From contig CP099854.1 in NCBI GenBank assembly GCA_030062745.1, forward strand, positions 13,712,153 to 13,776,152: a DNA stretch of 64,000 nt, in the 5' to 3' direction. The position numbers and the translations under genes are program-made. The DNA is from Capitulum mitella. Taxonomy: Eukaryota > Arthropoda > Thecostraca > Pollicipedomorpha > Pollicipedidae. The notes under the pieces were generated by a model. It did not search any database, was not told the DNA's origin, and worked only from the letters and a program-made list of their open reading frames with translations. This document shows, piece after piece, positions 27,912 through 39,800 of the stretch (the first letter of the stretch is position 1; every line of letters begins with the position of its first letter).

Positions 27912-29546
27912 CATGTGGAATGCACACGTTGAAGCGAGGGTCCAAGCCTTTGCTGCGTGGGGAAATGTGTCCTCAGTTGGTGCACGATGGAGGGGCTACA
28001 AAGTTGTCTGACTAAACACATTTCGCATCTGCGATAACCAATGAAAATCCATCGCCACCGTGGTCGGCCGGTTCCGTCATCGCTGCACACGTCATCCACA
28101 ACAACCCTGACCTCGCGAATAACATGACGTGTACAGGAGGAAGGGAGAGTAGCTGGCACGCGAGTCCTTGCCTCCTGCACCGCTGTCCTCTTGTTCTCTG
28201 CATCGAGCGAAACGGAGAAGAGTCATGCTTGCCCGTTCCACTCCAGTCATTCCCAGACTCCTCTCCTCCAATAAGCGTCACAACAGAGTACCTGGGAATG
28301 ACACGGACTCCCCTCCACCCCCCAGGACCCGGATACCCGTCTCCCGGACTGTCCCGCGCTCCCCCGCCAGTCGGGGGGTGGAGCAGGGGGGAGAACAGGG
28401 GCGTCTACCTGCCAGCCGGCTGAATAAAAAGGCAAATAAATGGCGGTCACGGATCAAATACGTGCGTCCCCAGCCGCGCTGCCAGATTGCTGCGACAGCG
28501 GATGAGGGGGGGGGAGGAAGCTGACGAGGTGTCGACAGGGGGGGGGGGAGGCTGCAGTGCGCCGGAAATGTCTTTCGCGTGTCAGTCCAACATCCGATAA
28601 CAGATTCGTTACAAGGTCGCAACGACATGCAACATACGTATGCTGAATGGGACTTTCCCGTTTCTAATGAACAACCAGCATCAGACTGTACCGTGCGACA
28701 TCAAGAAATTCAACAAGGGTGTGCCATCCTGTTTCATGGGTTCAAATTAACACATGCATCAGCTACGGCGCACCAAATCAATGGGCCTCCTGTTTCTGCG
28801 TCCCATGTTTTAACCAGCTTACTGTAATGTGGAAACACCTGAGGCATAGAGAAGCCCGAAGACAGCACACAACAACACACCGCTGCGAGCAGCCACATCC
28901 AATTTACTGGCATCGCGCATGATCCAGCCCCCGTTTCCCGCCAGCGCCGCTGGTCCGGGGATAAAATGCGCTGCGGCGGGCAAACAGACGTGTTGCGTCA
29001 GCGAGCGCTGCAGGTCCCTGCACGTGCAGCAGGATGCACGGTGACCCCTTCCAGGAGGGAGGCCGGCGAGCAGACCAGATGTCTCCATCGCCGCGTGACC
29101 TCATGACGCCACGCTGTGACTCACATCCGGGAGGTGGGGGTGCAGCTTTTCAAACGGCAGGTAATCTAACGTGTTCAGAATAGCACTGACGAGAGAAGAG
29201 GCCAAGTTCTGCGCCTGCGGTTTGAATTCCAGTTCATCATGCAGTGTGACATCCGACGGCGACCGGTGGCTGGCGGTTCCCGCCACGGGCAACGCAAACG
29301 AAACGACAGTTTGTCAGAGTACCACCCTGGTGAGTCGAAATCCGCGGCCTAGGGAGCGCCGCCGCCCAGAAACTGATGACTCACCCCCGGCGACATCCAG
29401 CACAGCACGCCAAACCACAGCGCGCCTGACGAACAGCAAACGGCAGGAACGACCGACAGCGTATGAACTGGAGAGAAACTGGTAAGGGAGGGCGCGGGGA
29501 CATGTTTTGGGGCAGTTTTTTCATGCAACGCCGTAAACCCGATGTC

Positions 29547-29606
29547 AAAAATGTGCCTCCCAACACCTACGGCATTCTTGCCGTAGGTGTTGGGAGGCAC
29601 ATTTTT
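29547..29606. repeat. perfect 28-bp hairpin with 4-base loop
   Basis: Left arm 29547-29574 (AAAAATGTGCCTCCCAACAC then CTACGGCA), loop TTCT, and right arm 29579-29606, the exact reverse complement. Confidence 0.95.
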
Positions 29607-31239
29607 AACGCTTTCGTTTTCAGTAGACATGTTGCTCTTGTCATGCTATCTAACGTGAAGCAAAACCGTGACCTTCAAAATTGGAGGAACTTTTGGACAG
29701 ACGTTCAGAGTAGAAAGACGTCCTTCGTTTGTGGCAGTTGGCGAACAAAAGCGCTGATCCGTTAAGCTGAAAAACCCTTGTTACACTTTTCTCTGTATGT
29801 CTTTATGTAAAAAAGCGCAAAAATGCAGACTGTTTTGCTGTTCGCAACGGTACCTTAATGTTACTTGTAGCATATATGCATTGCTACTAATCATTTCTTT
29901 CCAAGCAGAGTACATTTTTTTAGGAGGGGGGGGGGGATCCTGCGACATCCACAGATATTTGGTGGTGTCTGATAGCTCCGACATATCTCCGACAGTGTGA
30001 CGTCCGGGTCGGCTCAGACATCTCCGCCAGATGCCCGCAGGCGGGTGCGCCCGTCCGCCGCTCGGGCGACTGTGCGAGGGCCGCTGGCCAGGTCAGGAAA
30101 CGGCAGCCACAGCGCCGGAAACAGCCACATCCTCCGCCGTGACCCCTTTCCCAGGCGTTCAGCGGCGCAGCGAGGTCGGGCTCCGAACTCGGCTCGGAGC
30201 CTGTAGAGGCCGCGTCCACCGGGGCTGCAGCAGTCGGCGTCACACTGTGGCGCTCGGCCGGCCACAGTTTAACGCTCCGGGGTCACGGCGTGACGCCTGG
30301 CAGGCCAGTGTGACGCTTGGTGGGCCGCAGGGTGACGCGCGGGGAGTCACAGTGTTACGCAATAGTTTTGCTTTACACATAGCGCGTGGTGGTGGTGTTA
30401 CACATATCGATCGTTTTGACGAATTAACATTCTGCTGTAAAGAGCGTCTTCGAAGAACTTCGAAGGCCGAAAAAGATGCCAGGCTTTCCGCTCGCCAGGC
30501 GACGCGTCATTTGTGATGCAAAAGAATGCAAAAGAATTTCGCACATGCAAAAGAATCTCGCACCGAAGTGACTCCGCACCATAAACTACGATGTGCAAGT
30601 CTACTGGACAGTCGTGTGTGTCAGCTCCATTGCTTGCGGCGTCACATACAGTTGTTGCTGCGTCAGAATTCCAGCGATATGCAATGTACATTATCGTTTG
30701 ACAGGAAAAGCAAATTCACATCTAAGTTCAGCTCCAGCAAACCAACGAACTCAGCGACTGCTCAGGAATGAGGATAGCCAGTAGGGCATATCATCAGAAA
30801 AACGACTTGGCAAGAATGAAAAAATGGCGCAAGTGGCCAACAATTCAGGTAATGTCGAAAAATCCCCGAGAAAACAGCGTTTACTGATGCCGCCAGGACA
30901 CGGACGGGGTTCCCCGTTCATACCTTCCGGCGCGGCAGTCTCAAAGCACCATGCAACGGCGTCCAGGTGAGCTAACACCAGGCTGTGGGCGAAGGCCGGG
31001 CGGAGGCGGCCGTGCATCGGGAATAATGCTTGTGAGCCTTTTACTTCGTCATTCACACGTGACTAGGAAAGTCTGGCGTAAAGACTGCACGTGCTCAGTT
31101 TTCAGGGGGTTAGTCGGATTTCATCAACAGCTACGGCGCCACCAAAGTTGAAGACTACGGCGTTCAGTAAACGAGGAGACAACCTGGAAATCGAGAATGG
31201 TCAAGGTGCTGAAACTTGAAATTGTTGGGACGATCACAG

Positions 31240-31545
31240 TAACATCTTGGCAACCGACAAAGCAGGTGCATTTTTAACACGTGGACTGATCTTCAGACGA
31301 AAATCCTTCTAGCTACAGAATGACGGCAAAGGTTTGCGATGCTGAGGGCAGGCACAGATGAAGCCATGGCAATTTTCTGTCCGACGACGGCTGCTGAGGC
31401 TTCAATGGCCACATTTACGGCTCGCTCCACTGCCTGCATGTGGACCGGATAATTCTGGAACTCCACCAGAAAGTGAGAGATGCCCCCGATGTCCTTGTCG
31501 GAGACGCTTGCCAGCAGAGGCGGCTGCGTCCCGAGTTCAAACTCT
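31240..31545 (-). pseudogene. decayed fragment of a multicopy arthropod ORF (QAVER...EASAAV motif), copy 1
   Basis: Minus-strand reading gives TQPPLLASVSDKDIGG, NYPVHMQAVERAV and EASAAVVG. After a frameshift it continues GFICACPQHRKPLPSF. I recall this as the C-terminal block of an uncharacterised protein present in many copies in arthropod genomes, with consensus close to YPCHTQAVERxVxxVTEAS...RDGFIRxRLxSRxxMPxF. That recollection is from memory and the biochemical role is unknown to me; the copy number suggests a mobile element. Frameshifts and stops show it is not functional. About 90 bases of 3' flank are shared with the inverted copy next to it. Confidence 0.6.
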
Positions 31546-31565
31546 CAGTTAATCAGACTCCCAGC

Positions 31566-31765
31566 GAACCGTGCGTGTGGTCAGTGAAGCCTCGGCAGCT
31601 CGTCGTCGGACACAAAATTATCAGGTTTTATATGCGCCAGCCATCCGCATCGCAAAACTATGCCGTCGTTCTGTAGTAAGAAGAATAGTCGTCTTTAAAG
31701 ATGAGTCCAGCTGCTGAAAATGCACCTACTCTGTCTAAAGCCCGATGCCCGGCATACCATCTGCA
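31566..31765 (+). pseudogene. same multicopy ORF, copy 2, inverted relative to copy 1
   Basis: Plus-strand reading gives RTVRVVSEASAA and, one frame over, SGFICASHPHRKTMPSF, then a stop. The 3' flank (TTCTGTAG...GTCGTCTTTAAAGATGAGTCC...AAAATGCACCT) aligns with that of copy 1. The two copies lie head to head with about 20 bases between them. Broken by at least one frameshift. Confidence 0.55.
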
Positions 31766-33608
31766 ACACCTAGGAACAATGCCGAAAGTCACTGATCGTC
31801 TTAAAAACTGAGCTACAGCACCATGACCGTTCTCGATTTCCAACTCTTTTACTCATTTACCTTACGCCGTAGTCTGGAACGTTCGTGGCGCCGCAGTTTT
31901 TGATGTTTTCAGATGGTCTCCCTGAAAACTGCAAACGTGAAATCCACACCCAAGAACACCCTATTCACGTAGACAATAGTTACATAAAATGCTCACAAGT
32001 GTTACTTGCCAATATCACTAGCCGCGCCCGGCCGACGCTTGGGGCCTAGTGTTAGCTCAGCGGGCCGCCGCTGTGTGGCGCATGGAGACTGCAACGCCGG
32101 GAGTTACGATCGGGAACCCTTTCTTGGCCTGGCGGCACAAAAAAACGTAATTTTTGTCTTTCTTTCGCCACTTTATTAAGATTTAGGCACGTGTGCCACT
32201 TTTTTCGTCCTCCACTTCACATTCGCAAAGAAATTATCATCACGATACGCCCTTCAACGCCAGGCTCCATGCCATAAGCATAAATTCAAGCTTATGGAGA
32301 GATCCGTACAGAATGTTAAAGCAAAACAAAGACCGTCTTGTTACTCGCATATATACGCCAAACATGCTCAGTTCAGATGTCCGTTCCTGGGAAGACGTTT
32401 GCGTACACCATTTCAGCCAGTGACGATCGCTCAGCTAACGCGACCACAGCCCACCTTTCTCTGTTCAAAACTGATCTGAACCCCCGTGCTCAGCACACAC
32501 AGTAATATGACACCACAAAGCCCCTGTGTATTTGTACTTGTGGAAGTGGTCAAGCCCACGCAGGGTGAAGAATGATTTTACACTTACGCGCGACTAGCTT
32601 CGCTGTGGAACGTCCGCATGAAGAAACATATCCATGAACACAATGAGACCACATAGCAGCAGTGGCAACAAGGAAGACGGACCGTACCGCAATGGAATTA
32701 CAGCTGGCACGCCTACATCGATATGCTTCAGCCAATGCGTTTCTTCATGGTAAAAGCTACGGCTTAATTAATTTAATTTAATCTTATCATTACAACGGCA
32801 GATCCATAAACACGTGAGTACGCACTGCGCTGAGTCCATTTAATTTGTACTTGCTTACATTCCGCTTTAGAAACTCGCCACTGCTTTCTCTCGACGTTCG
32901 AGTTCGTTTCCGCTGGCGGCGGCGGCGGCGGACTAGTTCCCCATCCTGCCGCTGGGCATGGAGGGCGCCACTGTCTGGGGCATCCCAGCGTAATCACCCA
33001 GTCAACGTCGGACCGGCGAGGGCCTGCGTTATTGGGCAAACAGTGGCGGCACCACCGAGTCACTCCTTTCAAACCAGCAGCAGGAGAATGGCACGCCTGG
33101 CGGCGCACACGCTCCGAATGATCCCCGCACGTCATTTCCACTCGGTCGGATGATCTGACTGCTGTATCCGGCGGACGCGTAGTGGCCGATAGGGAAGCAG
33201 AGTGGTCGGTGCACAACTCCCGGTGTGAAGCAGAGTCAGGAGTGTTCCGTTCTCAGGGAGAACACCGCTCAGGCCTGGCTCAGTACGGCTAACTTCCGAT
33301 CAGTCTCGCCGATTCCGCTCGTTTGTCATCTGTTCTCGGCTCGGTTCTCGTCCTCACTGCTGGGTTCTTGTCCTCATTCGTCACCTTGGACGGGCCCAGA
33401 ATTCACTTTTCGATCGAATGCACTGAGACCACCCCCCATCACGTCCTCGTTCTGGAGCAGCCAGGACCACACCAAATATAAAAGCTTGTCAAAACCAACT
33501 TCACTCGCAACTACGAGAACGCACCCTGCCGCCAGCTGCGTCAACCATTATTTCGACGACGTCCCGACAGATGTCGTCAAAAACCGTCGCCCCATAGCTT
33601 GACTGCGC
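31766..33608. other. downstream flank of gcl; 3' UTR not delimited
   Basis: Should contain the gcl 3' UTR (minus strand). No AATAAA within 1.4 kb of the stop; an ATTAAA lies near 32838 and an AATAAA at 32172-32177 (both minus strand). Nothing else recognised except the possible SINE head. Confidence 0.4.
32046..32115 (+). repeat. possible tRNA-derived SINE head
   Basis: TTAGCTCAGCGGG at 32052 is a perfect RNA polymerase III A box (TRGCNNARYGG). A poor B-box candidate, GAGTTACGATC, follows at 32101. A cloverleaf cannot be formed convincingly, so this is not called as a tRNA gene. Confidence 0.25.
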
Positions 33609-33801
33609 CTACCCGTCGTCGGCCTGCTCGCCGGCGGGTGGCACCACCATCAGGCTGACCGAGAGCAGAAGAGGGTAGGTGGCCGCTTCCTGCAGAGTCA
33701 TGACCCGCACCTCCTGACCGCGCGCCAACTGAACAGCCGTCAGGGGCGTGGTCTGCACGTGTCGCACCGTCCTCTGCTCGTCCAGACTAACGGCCCGCAC
33801 C
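33609..33801 (-). CDS. gcl: gcl exon 10 (C-terminus and stop)
   Basis: Encodes [32 protein letters not shown] and [15 protein letters not shown], ending in TAG at 33609-33611. The fly protein has TVTSINAQRQ...LSLEKNEEVPLMVL...PLLISINMLVVMPP, so this is the terminal beta-strand region. The protein stops about 10 residues after VVPP, whereas the fly protein carries a further disordered tail of roughly 80 residues. Acceptor ACCGGCAG|G. I found no AATAAA within several hundred bases downstream; the nearest candidate is an ATTAAA (minus strand) at about 32838-32843. Confidence 0.9.
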
Positions 33802-36800
33802 CTGCCGGTGACGCAGCACAACAAATCAGTCCGGTCCGTGCCCTGTCAACAGATCAGCCCGGTCTGTAACCTGTCAACACATCAGCCCGGTCTGTACCCT
33901 GTCAACAGATCAGCCCGGTCTGTACCCTGTCAACAGATCAGCCCGGTCTATACCCTGTCAACAGATCAGCCCGGTCTGTACCCTGTCAACAGATCAGCCC
34001 GGTCTATACCCTGTCAACAGATCAGCCTGATCTGTACCCTGCCGGCCACACAGCACAACACCGCCAACAGTGCCACAATGACGTCACAGAATGTGCCAGA
34101 AACCCGTGGCAGATATACGGCAGGTTCGCGACGAAATTGTCACACAATCAGGCTCACACAATGACTAGAACGGTGCCAAACCGGCTGGAAGACGGCCGGA
34201 CACGTCAAATACTTCACTCAGCACGCTTCAAAGGCACAATGCGGCACGGCTGACTGACTGATCGGTGTGTGAACGTAAACCAGGACCTCACACAGACCGC
34301 GAACAAAATAACCACTGCAAACCATAGGAATAGGACAATACGTCGGACCAGCTGTCCACAGACAGTGACTGTTTATCACTGCTGCTGCCAGTTCCACACA
34401 GTGCTGCTGTTGCCGCTGCCGCCGCAGCAGCAGAGCCGTCCAGTTACTGACCGGTACACGACGTCTCGGCTGGCGGCGTGACTGATTAACATGGGCAGCT
34501 CCTGCCGGACGTTCCTCCGCAGGGAGATGTAACGCCGACTGTGAACCATCACCTGGAGACAGGAGTGAGACGGTGAACCATCACCTGGGGATAGGGGCGC
34601 GACTGTGAACCAACACCTGGGGAGGGAGAGCGAGACTTGAACTATCGCCTGGGGATGGAGGGTGAGATAGTGAACCACCATTTAGGAGGGACTGTGAGCC
34701 ACTGCCTGGGGAGGATGGGAACAATGAACGATGTGAACAAATGAACAACACTGTGAACAATCACGGAGGGGGGGGGGAGGCAGGCTAGACTGTGACCATC
34801 ACCTTGCGTTGGAGCGAGACTGTAAACCATCACTAAGGGATGACTACTAGCCATCACCTGGGGGAGAAACGATGCGCCTCGAGAGCAGAGGACAACGACA
34901 GTGAAACATCGTGAAACAGTGAAACGTCGCCAACACAAACTGACTGATCGCAGGGCTCTATCTGTGTCCACAAGACAGAAGAGTTTTTGGACAGGACAGA
35001 CAAGCCTGCGCCAAAACCCACGTTTGAAGCCAGGCATGCCGGCTCTACCCCGAACCGTGGCAAAATCCGGTACCGTGTTCAGTGAGTTTCGACGCGTATC
35101 TCACTGTTACTGATTCACGCGGGCAGCGACGGCGGAAAAGGGGGGGGGGGGCAGGAGGGGCGGCCGCCCCCCCAGCCGTCAGACTGGGGGGCAAAACTAT
35201 GTTTTTGCCCCTCCAGAAATTTTGGTCGCTGCACCAAGCAAAATCGTAAAAAATCACCCTCACGCTATTAAGCAAAAGAAAAAATCGATGTACGAACCGG
35301 AAGAAAACGTACTCCGAATATACAAGAAGGCTTTGTGCTATGAAGAGGCCCGTGGCTTGAATAAGCGTTTAGGGGTCCCTGCTAGCTTGTAGGGCAATTC
35401 ACGGCTTGTTTGAGGAGGGCCCCCCCCCCCTGTAGATCCATAAAGGACCCCTGCCAGCCTCTGAAGGAACCTCCTTTCGGTCTGGCAAAAGCACCCTGCC
35501 CCTGCCTCCAAAGGTCGACAGGGGCCCATTACAGACAGATAGGGTGCCCTCTACAGACAGGCAATGACCCCCCTGGCCAACAGGTGCGCCTAAACGATCA
35601 TTCAGGAGCCCCTGCTTTCCTGTAAAGATGCTCCTGCCGACCTGTAACAGGCACCCGCCAGGTCGGCAGGGACGTCTTTACAGGTGAGCATGGGCCCGTT
35701 TATATTTCAGCGAGGCACCTTTAAAAACCGACAGTAATTTTCACCACATGAGGCCCCACTGATTACGAGGGCCAGGAGCGGATCCAAAGGGGGAGCAATT
35801 GGGGTGGCCATCCCCTCCCCCTGAGGGCTGAGAAGGACCCTGTCAGACTTAGGAGTGCCGAAGGGGCCCCGTATGAGCTTCACGGGATCTCTATAAAAAC
35901 CTGACGGGCTCTTGATGCAATCAGAGAAGCCTCCTGGAGGGCTAGATGACATCTGAGACGCATAGTGGGCCCCTGAAGCTCCCAAAGGGCCTCTGAGACC
36001 ACAACAGGGTCCCAACACGGCAGACTGTTTTCGAGACCGCCAGATGGCTCATAGGGCGTCTGAGACGGTCAAGATGAGAAATGAGTCCCTAGAGGGCCCC
36101 TGTGAGTGAAAAGCTGAAGGTTCTTGATGTAGTCCGAGGGCCTCCGGGAGGGTTGATGAGACAATGACACGGTAAGATGGCCCCTAAGATAGAAAGAAGG
36201 GTCCTTAAAACTTTTCGAGGGCCCCTGGCACTGCAACGGACCCCAACACCGCAAAGAGCCCATGAGACCGCTAACATTGCCACAGAGGCACCTGAGACGG
36301 AAAGAACTTTAGATGGTCCCTGGCACGGCATAAGGAGACCCTGGCCAGCCAGAAGGGCCCTGAACGGGGATTCGTCGGTAACCTATTCAGTCTCGAGAGC
36401 GGCCACTAATGGTCTACATTGGCGTTTTTGAAACCTTGAGGGTTCTTGATGCTGTCAGGGGCCCCCGGGAAGGTCAGGTGGTTTCTGGGACGGCAAGATG
36501 GGCCTGTACACCACAGATGACCCCTGAGACCTCCAAAAAGGTCGCCGAACCCCTGTGAGACAATGACGATAAGAGTGCCCCTGAGACGGTATTTGGGCTT
36601 TATGGGGGCGCTGGACGGCCAGAGGGTCCCCGAGTGTAATAAGCGGGCTCCTGGCACGGGCAAGACCCCCTGAGACTGCCAGCGAGGCCCATGAAGCGCC
36701 AACAAAACGGCTAGAGTTGTTTCGGGTAGAGGGGCCCTAAACGACTACGAGATATACCTCGTGTAACAAAGGAAGACCCCTGATACATCCATAGGGACCG

Positions 36801-39800
36801 CCGGGGACGTTCAGAGGGTCTATGACACTGCACAGGGGCCCTGAAATTGCCAAAAGGTCTTTTGTAACTGCCAGAGGGCCCATGAGATGGCAAAAATGCT
36901 TCCTCGAAACGATGAGAGGGGTATCAAAGACCGCAGGGGGTCCACTGAGACTGCTAGAGAGGGACCTTTGATACTGCTAACTAGAAGCCTCTAGTGATAG
37001 GGCCACTGAGACGACCAGAGGGGCCCCTGAAACTAATAAATCTTGAGACGCCCAGACTGCTCGTGAAACGGCCAAAGGACTTCGACGATCGCAGGAGGCG
37101 CCCCTGTCAGCAGAGAGAGACTTACACAGGGCCCTTTTTAGTGCTTGAGGGGCTCCTTGAAGGGATCCGAGATGGTTTAAGCGTTCCTGAAACTGCCAGA
37201 TGGGTCCCTGTGACTGTCCGAGGTGCTGCTGAAACTGCCAAAGGAGCGTCTGAGACGTCCGGCGGGACACGTGACACTATCAAAGGAACCTGAGACCACT
37301 AGAGGGTCGTGGCACGGCATGAGGCCCGAGACCACCAAAAGTGCCCCTGTAACTGAAAGAGGGAACCTAAACTAAGGTGACCTAAACTAAACTAAACTAA
37401 ACTAAACTAACCTAAACTGAAAAAAAATCTCAGAAGCTACGGGATTTGGGGGAGGGGGATAGACGGGCTCCTGGACCAGATACAGACACGACATTTCAAA
37501 TGAAGGGAGTGACGGAGCCGCCTAAAATCTCGCTCTTTTTGTCATATTCCGGTCACTTTGTTCGGAAACAAAACGCAGAATTTTCTGAAATAAGATGACG
37601 CGTTTGAATTTATTCGGTTATTTCATATCGTAAAAAGCAGAATTACATCATTTTCCACATCTGAAGGGCAAAAAATGGGGGCCCCGCGCTGACCATTTGC
37701 CTCCACCCCCTCCCCCGCCTTAGCAAAATCCTGGATCCGCCCTTGGCGAGGGCTCCCACTGATTTCGAGGGTCCCCTTGATCCGATTTGCCCTCCCCCTG
37801 GGAGGAATCCTGGCTGCGTCCCTGGTCCATTATGTCAGAGATTTGGTGCTGGCATTGTTACACTATGTGTGTGTGGGGGACAGGCAAAGCTGCTTTGGCA
37901 AGTGCTTGAGATAATGATTTCGTTCTCGTGTGATAGTCTGTGAGAGCTTTGTTACTAAGCGTCGAGTTACAATTTAATGTTGTGGGAAGAAACTGCCTTT
38001 CATCCGTTTCCAAATCTATTTTATAATGATGTTAAATTCGTAATGTAAACGCAAACATAATAGCAAACAGAAGTTTGCATCATTCGCCATTATGTAGATG
38101 GATGCCCAAAAACAAAAACCGGAAAAATGGCAATGGGTAGAGACCTGAACAGAAAAATCCACGCATTTTTAGAACACAAGTGTGCACTAGCGCCAAACCT
38201 GGGAAAAAGGTTTGCTTATTTAAAGAAAAACTGGGCGATAGCAAAAAGAACGAAATTCAGCTATTTTTTGGGGGGGGGGGGAAAAGAAAAAAAAAAAGGG
38301 GGGGGGGGGAAAAAAAAAGGGGCCCCCCCCCCAAAAAAAAAAAAAAGCCCCCCCCCCCGCACGCGGGTACGGTGGCTGACAAACGAGACCAACGCGGTAG
38401 CGATTCATGACAAGGCCCACCTGTCACTGACCTGAAGGGACACATACGATCAGACATGTGCCCGGATCCCGACGGAACGCAGGTTATTTTCATGTCGTAT
38501 GCGACTCCTCGTTGACCTGAACGGGTCACTGCGTCATCTCGGAAACGTCGTGCCCCTCTGGAGCCAAGCGGTGCCCAGGTGACGCAACACTTGCCCTGGT
38601 CGGCGTAGAATCCGACGCAAAACGAGGACAGTCTGCATTCCATCGGGATCCCAGCACATGTCTGCATACGAAGAACTTCCAAACGAGACAAACGAGGCGC
38701 AATCACGCCCAACAGAGCCACCCCACTCTCCGCACCCCGCTCCTGTTCATACACAGACGCGCCCACACCTGTCGACGAACAGTGTACAACATATCTCCCA
38801 TCCCCTCCAACAAACGTCACGAGCGAGTGCGACCAGAGCCTCGGCCGACAGCACCCGTTCTAAACGAGGGAATAAACAGCCACAATGGATAACAGCTTGG
38901 AGCTGGGCCGGCTGTGTCGGACCAGGTCACGCCCTTAGTCCCGAGGGCCCCACCAGGTCACGGCCGCGTGACTGGCATGTTCATGACGTGAACAACAGAG
39001 TACTATTTATACAGGTGCACAGGATCGGTACCAGGTCGACGCCGAAGTTGAAGCCGGTCCAGCGCCAGGTGCACTTGTGCCGGTCGGACAGTGTCCGGCC
39101 ACAGCGCAGGGCGCGCGCGTCGAACTGGGCCTCGGTGACGTCACGGCTCCAGCCGGGCTCAATCAGCGCCTGGTCGAGCCGCAGCAGAGTCTGCCACTGC
39201 CGGCGGTACAGGCTGGCGACGAACACGGCCAACACGTCATCAACCGGACTCGTCAGACATCACAACGCGTCACACATCACACTTCTTCACATACCAGATT
39301 ACATCAGACACTACACCACGTTGGACGTCAGACCACGCCAGACACCAAACCACGTCGGACACTAGATCACGTTAGACGTCAGACCACGTCAGACACAATG
39401 TCAGACCACGTCAAGCAACAGGACACGTCAGACGTCAGACCACGTCAGACACCGGACCGCGTCAGACACCAGATCACATCAGATGCCAGACCACGTCAGA
39501 CACCACACAACGTCAGACCACGTCAGACAACAGGCCACGTCAGACATCAGACCACGTCAGACAACGGACCGCGTCAGACACCAGATCACGTCAGATGCCA
39601 GACCACGTCAGACACCACACAACGTCAGACCACGTCAGGCAACAGACCACGTCAGATATTAGACCACGTCAGACAACGGTCCATGTCAGACACCAGATCA
39701 CGTCAGATGCCAGACCACGTCAGACACCACACAACGTCAGACCACGTCAGACAACAGGCCACGTCAGACATCAGACCACGTCAGACACCGACAGATCGGG

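Larger units (their letters stand above)
13124..31239. other. no gene recognised; intergenic
   Basis: Contains the repeats, the hairpin at 29.5 kb and the CpG islets listed separately. Stretches such as 24000-26900 are ordinary-looking unique sequence with no frame resembling a known protein. Confidence 0.5.

Noticed and set aside
32046..32115. tRNA gene
   Set aside because: Good A box but the B box is poor and no cloverleaf stems pair; kept only as a possible SINE relic.
37380..37425. Interstitial telomeric repeat
   Set aside because: The unit is CTAAA/ACTAA, not the arthropod TTAGG telomere unit.
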